Origin: Devosia aquimaris
GTDB taxonomy: Bacteria; Pseudomonadota; Alphaproteobacteria; Rhizobiales; Devosiaceae
Direction: 5' to 3'
DNA: 64,000 bases
Assembly: GCF_020169335.1 (NCBI RefSeq)
Contig: NZ_JAIEZN010000001.1
Coordinates: 2,097,805 to 2,161,804 of the forward strand
The translations under genes were made by a program, and so were the position numbers. Position 1 is the stretch's first letter. The number at the start of each line of letters is the position of its first letter. The notes beneath the pieces are model-generated. The model worked only from the letters and a program-made list of their open reading frames with translations. It searched no databases and had not been told where the DNA came from. Shown one piece after another: positions 8,786 to 16,063 of this stretch.

Positions 8786-9505
8786 ATGCGCCCTATTGCT
8801 TTCCTGATCCCCTTTGCCCTGCTCGCTGGCGTTTCCGCACCGGCCCTTGCCGGCTCTATTTCAATAGACGGCCACGGCGAGATCACTGCCGCTCCCGATA
8901 TGGCCATGATCAATTCGGGCGTTACCACCCAGGGCGCCACCGCCCGTGAGGCGCTTGACGCCAACACGGCTGCCATGGCCGCCCTGATCGAGAGCCTCAA
9001 GCAGTCCGGCATTGAGGCGCGCGACATCCAGACCTCTGGCTTTGCCGTCAATCCGAACTATGTCTATTCCGATGCCCGCGACGCCAATGGCTATTCCCAG
9101 CCGCCCAAGATCGACGGCTACCAGGTCTCCAACAATGTCACCGTCACGGTGCGCAAGCTGGCCGACCTGGGGGCCATCCTCGACAAGTCGGTGACCGTGG
9201 GTGCCAACACCATCGGCGGCGTAACCTTTGCTGTTGCCGATCCGACCGAGCTGTACAACGAGGCACGCAAGGCCGCGTTCGCCGATGCCAAGGCCAAGGC
9301 TGAGCTCTATGCCACGGCCGCCGGCAGCAGCCTGGACGAGATTATGTCGATTTCTGAGACGCAGGGGTTCAATGCGCCGCAACCCTACCCCATGTATGCG
9401 CGAGCCGAGATGTCCGATGCCGCCAAGGTACCGGTCGAAGCCGGCGAAATGAGTTTCGCGATCAATGTCACCGTTCAGTGGGAACTGGCTGACACGAGCA
9501 AATAA
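8786..9505 (+). CDS. Secreted SIMPLE-domain (DUF541) protein
   Basis: The 239-residue protein opens with a Sec signal peptide ending ...SAPALAG, so the mature form is periplasmic. The rest is a SIMPLE/DUF541 domain with GHGEITAAPDMAMINSGV near the start, the segment QTSGFAVNPNYVYSD and a C-terminal ATAAGSSLDEIMSISE. The family is widespread and its biochemical role is poorly defined; some members (BP26, YggE) are envelope or stress proteins. The ATG at 8786 has the ribosome site ggag at 8776-8779. A TTG three bases upstream is less likely. Confidence 0.88.
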   Translation: MRPIAFLIPFALLAGVSAPALAGSISIDGHGEITAAPDMAMINSGVTTQGATAREALDANTAAMAALIESLKQSGIEARDIQTSGFAVNPNYVYSDARDANGYSQPPKIDGYQVSNNVTVTVRKLADLGAILDKSVTVGANTIGGVTFAVADPTELYNEARKAAFADAKAKAELYATAAGSSLDEIMSISETQGFNAPQPYPMYARAEMSDAAKVPVEAGEMSFAINVTVQWELADTSK

Positions 9506-9584
9506 ACGTTCCAATACCCCTCTTTGAGGGGGCTTGGGCGGTGGGGGCGGTCCTCCGTAGTCACCCGTCCCCACCAACCCGCTT

Positions 9585-10415
9585 CTATCCGGCCAGAACC
9601 TTCCACAGCATGTTCAGGCCCACGACCACCAGAAACACCGCAAAGACGGTCTTGAGCGCCTTCTGGTCAAGGCGATGTGCCAGCCGCGCGCCCAGCGGGG
9701 CAAACAGCGCCGCCAACACCGCCACCAACAGCAATGCGGCCAGGTTGATATAGCCAATGCTGAGCGGCGGCAGCCCGGCCACGCCCCAGCCCGAAATGGC
9801 GAATCCCAGCGTGCCCGACAACGCAATGGCCACCCCGATGGCGGCCGATGTTCCCACGGCCGCGTGCATGGTCGCACCAAATGCCACCAGCGTCGGCACG
9901 CTCAGCGAACCGCCACCGATCCCCATCAGAGCCGAGATATAGCCCACCACAAAGGCCGCGATCCGGTGCGTCAGCGCCGAGCCGCGCAGATGGCCCATCA
10001 GCCGCGTCTGGAAGGCGAACACGATATTGGCCGCAATCACAAAGGCCATCACGGCAAACACGATGCGCAGCACATCGCCCGAGAACAGCCCAGCCATCAG
10101 CCCGCCGATGAACGTCCCGGTCACGATGAAGGGCACCCACAGCCACAGTGTCTTGCTGTCGAGGGATCCGCGCTTCCAATGCGCCCGCGCGCTGGCGAGC
10201 CCCGTGGGGATGATGATGGCCAGCGACGTGCCCACGGCCACGTGCTGCACCACATCGCTGTCATAGCCCAGCACCGACAGGACCAGAGACAGCGCCGGCA
10301 CAATGATGGCCCCGCCGCCAACGCCCAAGAGGCCAGCCGCAAGCCCGGACGCCACCCCGGTCACCATCAGCGCCAGCACAAAGGGCCAGTAACTGGCCAG
10401 CATGCCCCAATCCAT
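9585..10415 (-). CDS. TSUP (TauE/SafE) family membrane transporter
   Basis: This 276-residue protein is almost entirely hydrophobic, with about eight predicted membrane segments in two halves. Each half carries a glycine-rich signature (GLLGVGGGAIIVPAL near the N-terminus, LMGIGGGSLSVPTLVAFG in the middle). This is the TSUP / sulfite exporter TauE/SafE family, which moves sulfur-containing or other organic anions across the inner membrane. The substrate is unknown. Its start codon overlaps the stop of the YjbQ gene by one base (TGATG), so the two are translationally coupled. Confidence 0.88.
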   Translation of the reverse strand: MDWGMLASYWPFVLALMVTGVASGLAAGLLGVGGGAIIVPALSLVLSVLGYDSDVVQHVAVGTSLAIIIPTGLASARAHWKRGSLDSKTLWLWVPFIVTGTFIGGLMAGLFSGDVLRIVFAVMAFVIAANIVFAFQTRLMGHLRGSALTHRIAAFVVGYISALMGIGGGSLSVPTLVAFGATMHAAVGTSAAIGVAIALSGTLGFAISGWGVAGLPPLSIGYINLAALLLVAVLAALFAPLGARLAHRLDQKALKTVFAVFLVVVGLNMLWKVLAG

Positions 10416-10837
10416 CAGCGATCTCCGATCACATGCAGCACCACGCTGCGCTGGTGCGGGCGCCTGCGGTGCTCAAACAGATAAAGCCCCTGCCAGGTGC
10501 CGAACACCGGCAACCCGTCGCTGATGGGAATGCCGATCGAAGTCTGCGTCAGTGCCGCCCTGATATGGGCCGGCATGTCGTCGGCACCCTCTGTGGTGTG
10601 CACCAGCCAGTCCATGCCCTCAGGCACCAGCCGGTCAAAGAAGCCATTGAGATCGGTCTGCACATCGCTGTCCGCATTCTCCTGGATCAACAGGGAACAC
10701 GAGGTGTGCCGCACATAGACGGTGAGCAGGCCCGTAGCGATGTCATTCTGGGTGACGAACGCCCGCACCGGTCGGGTGATTTCGTAAAGCCCCTGCCCGC
10801 GGGTGGGGATCGTGAGCGTGTCGATTGCCTGTTGCAT
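10415..10837 (-). CDS. YjbQ / UPF0047 family protein (secondary thiamine-phosphate synthase type)
   Basis: The 140-residue protein starts MQQAIDTLTIPTRGQGLYEIT and contains the UPF0047 signature VYVRHTSCSLLIQENAD, with TEGADDMPAHIRAAL, the SIGIPISDG segment and GTWQGLYLFEHR. Some family members have thiamine-phosphate synthase activity, but the main cellular role is not settled. An in-frame upstream extension to 10924 has atypical residues, so I chose the ATG at 10837, which matches the family's usual start. It forms a two-gene unit with the TSUP transporter. Confidence 0.85.
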   Translation of the reverse strand: MQQAIDTLTIPTRGQGLYEITRPVRAFVTQNDIATGLLTVYVRHTSCSLLIQENADSDVQTDLNGFFDRLVPEGMDWLVHTTEGADDMPAHIRAALTQTSIGIPISDGLPVFGTWQGLYLFEHRRRPHQRSVVLHVIGDR

Positions 10838-11089
10838 GGCCCGGCCTAGCACGAACCGGAGGGCATCTGCCAGCATCGGGTCACAGTCTTGATCCGCACC
10901 GCCGCATTCGCGCCATGTTCGCACGGCCTCTTGTAGTCATGACCTGACCGCTTCGCGTAGAAATATTATACGCCACAAGACCTTAGCAATAGACGCAAAC
11001 CCTCGCCACCCTGACAATCCCATTCACACTGCGTTCAGGCGGCGACCACGATGGTCGGCTCAATGCCAATCCAAGCAAGGATAACAACA

Positions 11090-13450
11090 ATGCGCCTTCG
11101 AAACTGGCTTCTCACCGGCACCAGCATCGGCCTGCTCAGCATGGCCCCGCTCAGCGTGCAGGCACAGGACAGCGAACTGCTCGCCGTCTATCAGGAATTC
11201 ACCACCGCCCAGGCGTCTGGCGATGCCGACGCCACTGCGGCGGCTCAGGCCAGGCTGACCGAAGCCTGTATCGTGGCTGGCTATGCCAGTTTTGACGAAT
11301 GCGTCGCCGCGCTGGAAGCGGCCGTAGCCGCCAATGCACAGGCCGAGACCGCGCCGGCTGCAGAGCCCGCGCCCGCCGCTGAACCCGCAGCCGAGCCGGC
11401 TCCAGAAGCCGCGCCTGCCGCCGAGCCTGCACCGGCAGCTGAAGCAGAACCGGCGCCAGCGCCCGAGCCTGAGCCGGCTGTCGAACCGGCACCCGAACCC
11501 GCTCTCGAGCCAGCCCCGGCTATCGACATCACGGCCGATCTCCAGGCCCAGGTCGACGCCTATAACGCTGCCGTGGCCGACATCGAGGCCGGTGGCGACC
11601 GCAATGCTGCGCTCGACCAGATCGCCCGCGCCCAGGACGCCATGGCCCAGCTCTGCGCCCAGGTGGAAATCGGCAATCTTGACGAATGCCTGGCCACCTA
11701 TGGCATGAGCCTGGCGCCTGTTCCCGCCGAGCCCACGCCGGCAGCCGAACCTGCACCCGCTGCAGAACCTGCTCCGGAACCCGCGCCCGAACCAGCCCCG
11801 GCGCCCGAAGCGGAGCCCGCACCGGCAGCTGAGGCTGAGCCGGCGCCCGAGGCGGAGCCCGCTCCGGCCGCTGAAGCCGCGCCTGCTGAAGAGGCCCCCG
11901 CCGTCGACATCTCTGCCGATCTGGCTGCCCAGGTCGACGCCTATAACGCTGCCGTGGCCGATATGATGGCTGGTGGCGATATGGCGGCCGCTCAGGCCCG
12001 CATGGACGAGGCTGAGAAGGCCATCGCCGATCTCTGCGCCCAGAACGGCATGACTGACGTCGCCGCATGCCTGGCCAATTATGGCCTGGCCCTGCCCACC
12101 GTCCCCGACATGGGGCAGCCTGATGCCGCCGTCACGCCCGAACAGCCCGCAGAGGTCATCGAGACCCTGCCGGAAGGCGTGACCCAGGAGCAGGTCGCCC
12201 CGGTGCTCGACAGCGCCAAGGAACCTGAAGCCGCCGTCTCGGTCGAAGGCGAAGCCGCTGCCGAAGCTGTACCTGTTGCGGAAGCTCCGGCCGAACCTGC
12301 GCCCACCAGCGACGCGGACGCTCAGGCCCGCATCCAGACCATGGAAGCCATCGCCCCTGTTACGGCCGAGGAAGGCACCATGGTGACTGCCGCTGCGCTT
12401 GAGCCCCAGGCCGTGCCGCAGAATGTGACGATCATCAACCAGACCAATGTGGTCAACAACGTCACCAACTACGGCTCGACCAGCACCACCAACATCACCA
12501 ACAACAACACCTCGGTCACCAACGTCGACAATTCTGAGACCAACATCGGTCAGCAGAACAATGTCGCCGTGAACCAGACCACGGTGCAGCCGCTTGACCC
12601 CGGCCAGGCCATCACCCAGGTGATCCTGCAGGTCGGCACGCAGCTGATCGTGAACTCGGTGGGCCAGGACACGGACCGCTTCTACAACGCCCAGGAAGAC
12701 GAGATCTTCTACGAAAACCTGAGCAATGGCCGCGTCCGCGAGACGATCACCCGTCCCGACGGCAGCCAGATCATCACCGTGCGCAATCGCAATGGCGACA
12801 TCCTGCGTCGTTCGCGCATCGATGATGACGGCCGTGAATACGTGCTGGCCTATTTCGATGACCGCTTTGACACCGATCTCGATACCTGGCGCGATCCCGG
12901 CCTGGACCTGCCGCCGCTGCGTCTGAACATTCCGGTGCGTGACTACGTGCTCGATGCCAACGACGCCGACGAGCGCCAGGTGCAGATCTTCTTCGAGCAG
13001 CCCCCGGTCGAACAGGTCGCTCGCATCTACTCGATCGACGAGGTCAAGCGCTCTGCCCGTATTCGTGACAGCGTGCGCAAGCTCGAAGTCGGTGGCCTGA
13101 CCTTCGACACCGGCAAGGCCAGCATCAGCCGCGACCAGGTGGGTGCCCTCTCGACCGTTGCCAACGCCATGCTTGAACTGCTGGCCCGCAACCCGGGCGA
13201 GACCTTCCTGATCGAGGGTCACACCGATGCCGTGGGTTCGGAGATTTCCAACCTGCAGCTCTCCGATCTGCGTGCCGCAACCGTTGCGCGCATCCTGACC
13301 GACTTCTACGGCGTGCCGCCGGAAAACCTGGCCACCCAGGGCTATGGCGAGCGCTACCTCAAGATCCGTACGGAACAGGGGGAACGTGAGAACCGTCGCG
13401 TCACTATCCGCCGCATCACCCCGCTGATCACGGTCGCCAACAACCGATAG
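11090..13450 (+). CDS. Large OmpA-family envelope protein with C-X10-C repeats and Ala/Pro/Glu linkers
   Basis: The 786-residue protein starts at ATG 11090 with AAGGA about eight bases upstream, followed by a Sec signal ending SVQAQ. The N-terminal half alternates three helical modules with Ala/Pro/Glu-rich linkers. Each module has two cysteines ten residues apart (codons 11267/11300, 11654/11687, 12035/12068), and modules two and three share AQVDAYNAAVAD. An Asn/Thr-rich stretch follows (12418-12590), then a conserved central domain and a C-terminal OmpA peptidoglycan-binding domain with IEGHTDAVGSE and LSDLRAATVARIL. Comparable OmpA-tail proteins anchor outer membrane to wall. The linker composition suggests an extended periplasmic spacer; the disulfide is an inference. 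Confidence 0.9.
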   Translation: MRLRNWLLTGTSIGLLSMAPLSVQAQDSELLAVYQEFTTAQASGDADATAAAQARLTEACIVAGYASFDECVAALEAAVAANAQAETAPAAEPAPAAEPAAEPAPEAAPAAEPAPAAEAEPAPAPEPEPAVEPAPEPALEPAPAIDITADLQAQVDAYNAAVADIEAGGDRNAALDQIARAQDAMAQLCAQVEIGNLDECLATYGMSLAPVPAEPTPAAEPAPAAEPAPEPAPEPAPAPEAEPAPAAEAEPAPEAEPAPAAEAAPAEEAPAVDISADLAAQVDAYNAAVADMMAGGDMAAAQARMDEAEKAIADLCAQNGMTDVAACLANYGLALPTVPDMGQPDAAVTPEQPAEVIETLPEGVTQEQVAPVLDSAKEPEAAVSVEGEAAAEAVPVAEAPAEPAPTSDADAQARIQTMEAIAPVTAEEGTMVTAAALEPQAVPQNVTIINQTNVVNNVTNYGSTSTTNITNNNTSVTNVDNSETNIGQQNNVAVNQTTVQPLDPGQAITQVILQVGTQLIVNSVGQDTDRFYNAQEDEIFYENLSNGRVRETITRPDGSQIITVRNRNGDILRRSRIDDDGREYVLAYFDDRFDTDLDTWRDPGLDLPPLRLNIPVRDYVLDANDADERQVQIFFEQPPVEQVARIYSIDEVKRSARIRDSVRKLEVGGLTFDTGKASISRDQVGALSTVANAMLELLARNPGETFLIEGHTDAVGSEISNLQLSDLRAATVARILTDFYGVPPENLATQGYGERYLKIRTEQGERENRRVTIRRITPLITVANNR

Positions 13451-13474
13451 GCGATCCGTCAGCCAGACAGTCGA

Positions 13475-13506
13475 GGGCCGGGCTTCAAGCCCGGCCCTTT
13501 TGTTTT
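13475..13506 (+). terminator. Intrinsic terminator after the OmpA-family gene
   Basis: A 10-bp perfect stem, gggccgggct / agcccggccc, with a 3-nt loop is followed by ttttgttttt. Confidence 0.9.
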
Positions 13507-13583
13507 TGGTGCCCCGGCCATTGCCTATCTTGCCAGCGCCGCAGGAATTGGTATTTCAGCACCACCCTGTGCCGGAGCACCCC

Positions 13584-14099
13584 ATGAAGAAGCTGGAAGT
13601 TTTCATCGAGAGCATCATCCTGGCCTCCCGCTGGCTTCTGGTCGCGTTCTACATCGGGTTGGGCCTGGCGCTGGCGCTCTATGCTGTCAGCTTTGGCTTC
13701 AAACTGTGGGACTTCGCCAGCCACATGCTCGGCATGGACGAGACCGAGACCATCCTCAAGGTCCTCGGCCTGATCGACGCCGCCCTGATTGCCAGCCTGG
13801 TCGTCATGGTCATCATCTCTGGCTACGAGAACTTCGTCTCGCGCTTCGACAATGAGGACGATGTGCACTGGCTCGGCCAGATCGACGCGGGCTCGCTCAA
13901 GATCAAGGTCGCCTCCACCATCGTGGCGATTTCCTCGATCCACCTGCTCCAGGTTTTCCTCAACGTGCCCCAATACGTTGACAACCAGATCATGTGGTAC
14001 ACGATCCTGCACATCACCTTCATCGCCTCGGCGCTGTTCCTGGCCCTGATCGACCGCATCTCCAAAAAGCCCGGCAAGGACAAGACGCCCGACATCTAG
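13584..14099 (+). CDS. UPF0114 (YqhA-like) inner-membrane protein
   Basis: The 171-residue protein has about four membrane helices and the UPF0114 landmarks: an N-terminal MKKLEVFIESIILASRW, the loop SGYENFVSRFD, LGQIDAGSLKIKVASTIVAISSI and a second-half helix before DRISKK. The function of this family is unknown. ATG 13584 is preceded by a GGAG-type site; an in-frame ATG at 13500 lies inside the upstream terminator and is unlikely. It is probably transcribed alone. Confidence 0.88.
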   Translation: MKKLEVFIESIILASRWLLVAFYIGLGLALALYAVSFGFKLWDFASHMLGMDETETILKVLGLIDAALIASLVVMVIISGYENFVSRFDNEDDVHWLGQIDAGSLKIKVASTIVAISSIHLLQVFLNVPQYVDNQIMWYTILHITFIASALFLALIDRISKKPGKDKTPDI

Positions 14100-14190
14100 G
14101 GCTTGCCCCGCGGCAATGCGTCCCGGCTGCGCGCCTTGCAGTCGCCATGGTCGCTCCCCATCTGCTGTCTCAATGCAAAAGGGAGCCACC

Positions 14191-14865
14191 ATGTTCAACA
14201 TCGATCAGATCGTCAAAGCCCTCCAGACCGACAAGAACACCCAACGCACCGCCATGACTGGCGCGGCAGGTCTGGCCGCCGGCATGCTGCTCAGCGGCGG
14301 CGGCCTGGGCAAGCTCGCCGGCAATGCCGTCAAGATCGGTGCCGTGGCCGCTGTGGGCGGGCTCGCCTACAATGCCTGGCAGAACTATCAGAAGAGCCAG
14401 CCAGGCGCTGCAGCCCCGGCACCGCAGGATGCCTTCATTCCCGCCGCCAGCGACGAGCAGGCGCAGGAACAATTGGGCAAGACGCTCGTCCGCGCCATGA
14501 TCGCCGCGGCCAAGGCCGATGGCCGCATCGATGCCGACGAAAAGGACGCCATCTTCGCCCGCCTCGAGACCATGACCCTCTCGCCCGAGGAAAAGGCCTG
14601 GGTGTTTGACGAGCTGTCGAGCCCGCTCGACATCAATGCTGTGGTATCCCGCGCCACGACGCCCGAAGTTGCCCTCGAAGTCTATGCGGCCTCCCTGGTG
14701 GCCATCACGGCAGATACCGCTTCCGAGCGCGCCTATCTCGACGCGCTCGCCAGCAAGCTGAACCTCGCGCCCGGGCTGGTTGCCGAAGTTCACAAGGCTG
14801 CCGGCGCCCGTGCGCCACAGCCTGTCGCCGGCTTTGACTACACACCTTCTGCGACCAACGTCTGA
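14191..14865 (+). CDS. TerB-like / DUF533 family protein
   Basis: The 224-residue protein begins MFNIDQIVKALQT and has a glycine-rich, possibly membrane-associated segment (GAAGLAAGMLLSGGG) and a short Pro/Ala linker. The C-terminal helical domain contains VRAMIAAAKADGRIDADEKDAI, the hallmark acidic TerB-type loop. DUF533 proteins such as YebE are envelope-stress-linked in enterobacteria but have no firm biochemical role. The ATG at 14191 is supported by gggag eight bases upstream. Confidence 0.85.
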   Translation: MFNIDQIVKALQTDKNTQRTAMTGAAGLAAGMLLSGGGLGKLAGNAVKIGAVAAVGGLAYNAWQNYQKSQPGAAAPAPQDAFIPAASDEQAQEQLGKTLVRAMIAAAKADGRIDADEKDAIFARLETMTLSPEEKAWVFDELSSPLDINAVVSRATTPEVALEVYAASLVAITADTASERAYLDALASKLNLAPGLVAEVHKAAGARAPQPVAGFDYTPSATNV

Positions 14866-14960
14866 CCCGGCCCGTGGTCTCGGAACGCGCAGTTACACCA
14901 CTGTGCGTTCTTGATCCCCCCGTCCCCCGCGTCCATGTGTGACCCAACCAAGGGGTCACC

Positions 14961-16001
14961 ATGGAACTCGGACTTTACTCTTTCGCTGAAAACACTCCCG
15001 ATCCGCTGAACGGCGGCGCCCTGCAGAGCCCGGCCGAACGCCTGCGCGATCTGCTTGAGGAGATCGAGCTGGCCGACCAGCTCGGCCTGTCCTTCTACGG
15101 TCTGGGCGAACATCACCGCCCCGACTATACCGCCTCGGCGCCGGTCACCATCCTGGCTGCCGCCGCCGCGCGCACCAAGTCGATCCGTCTCTCCACCGCC
15201 GTCACCGTGTTGAGCTCGGAAGATCCGATCCGCGTCTACCAGCAGTTTGCGACGCTGGACAATCTCAGCAATGGCCGCGCCGAGATCATGGCTGGTCGCG
15301 GGTCCTTCATCGAGAGCTTCCCGCTCTTCGGACTTGATCTCAACGACTACGACACCCTGTTCGAGGAAAAGCTCGAACTGCTGCTCAAGCTGCGCGAAGG
15401 TGGCGCCATCTCCTGGCCCGGCGGCCAGCACACCAAGCCCATCCCGGGCATTGCCCTCTATCCCGTGCCGGTACAGCAGCCCATCCCGCTCTGGATCGCC
15501 GTCGGTGGCACGCCCAACTCGGTGGCCCGCGCTGCCTATTATGGCCTGCCCCTGATGATTGCCATCATCGGCGGCCAGCCGCGCCAGTTCGCGCCGCTCG
15601 TCGATTTCTACCGCGAGACGGCCACCAAGGTCGGACGCGACCCCAAGTCCCTGCCGGTCGGGATCAGCTCGCATGGCTTCATCGCGGCCGACAGCCAGGA
15701 TGCGCGCAATCTCGCCTATCCGGCCCATAGCGAAGCCATGAACCGGATTGGCAAGGAGCGTGGCTGGCCCCCGACCACCCGCGCCCAGTTCGACGCCAGC
15801 GCCACGCCCAATGGCGCCTATTTCATGGGCTCGCCGCAGGAGATCATCGACAAGATCCTCATGCAGCACGAATGGTTCAAGCACGACCGCTTCGGCCTGC
15901 AGCTCAGCGTAGGCACCTTGCCGCACGACAAGGTCATGAAGGCCATCGAGCTCTATGGCACGGTGGTCAAGCCTGCGGTCGACAAGGCCCTCGGCGCCTG
16001 A
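14961..16001 (+). CDS. Luciferase-like (LLM class) flavin-dependent oxidoreductase
   Basis: The 346-residue protein is a bacterial luciferase-type TIM barrel, with [12 protein letters not shown] near residue 50, then [41 protein letters not shown], typical of the FMNH2-dependent LLM family. Many members are monooxygenases acting on alkanesulfonates, aldehydes or xenobiotics; others use F420. Nothing here identifies the substrate. ATG 14961 follows an aggggt site. It ends at a bidirectional terminator shared with the gcd-like gene. Confidence 0.87.
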   Translation: MELGLYSFAENTPDPLNGGALQSPAERLRDLLEEIELADQLGLSFYGLGEHHRPDYTASAPVTILAAAAARTKSIRLSTAVTVLSSEDPIRVYQQFATLDNLSNGRAEIMAGRGSFIESFPLFGLDLNDYDTLFEEKLELLLKLREGGAISWPGGQHTKPIPGIALYPVPVQQPIPLWIAVGGTPNSVARAAYYGLPLMIAIIGGQPRQFAPLVDFYRETATKVGRDPKSLPVGISSHGFIAADSQDARNLAYPAHSEAMNRIGKERGWPPTTRAQFDASATPNGAYFMGSPQEIIDKILMQHEWFKHDRFGLQLSVGTLPHDKVMKAIELYGTVVKPAVDKALGA

Positions 16002-16011
16002 TCCACACAGC

Positions 16012-16039
16012 AAAAAAAGGGGCGCCGCGCGCCCCTTTT
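16012..16039. terminator. Bidirectional intrinsic terminator
   Basis: The stem ggggcgc / gcgcccc is flanked by A7 on the left and tttt on the right, so it reads as a terminator for the flavin oxidoreductase (plus) and for the PQQ dehydrogenase (minus). Confidence 0.85.
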
Positions 16040-16063
16040 CTAAGTTCATCGCCAAACGGCGGC

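Noticed and set aside
9519..9545. cccctc-ttt-gagggg hairpin after the SIMPLE-domain gene
   Set aside because: The stem is only six pairs and no T-run follows on either strand; not enough for a terminator call.
11340..11910. Tandem DNA repeat or CRISPR-like array
   Set aside because: The repetition is of GCC/GAG/CCG-type codons for Ala/Pro/Glu linkers within one reading frame, with irregular periods and no spacers.
11060..13222. Long minus-strand open frame opposite the OmpA-family gene
   Set aside because: It is Gly-rich antisense of a repetitive Ala/Pro/Glu coding sequence; the plus strand has a signal peptide, an OmpA domain, a ribosome site and a terminator.
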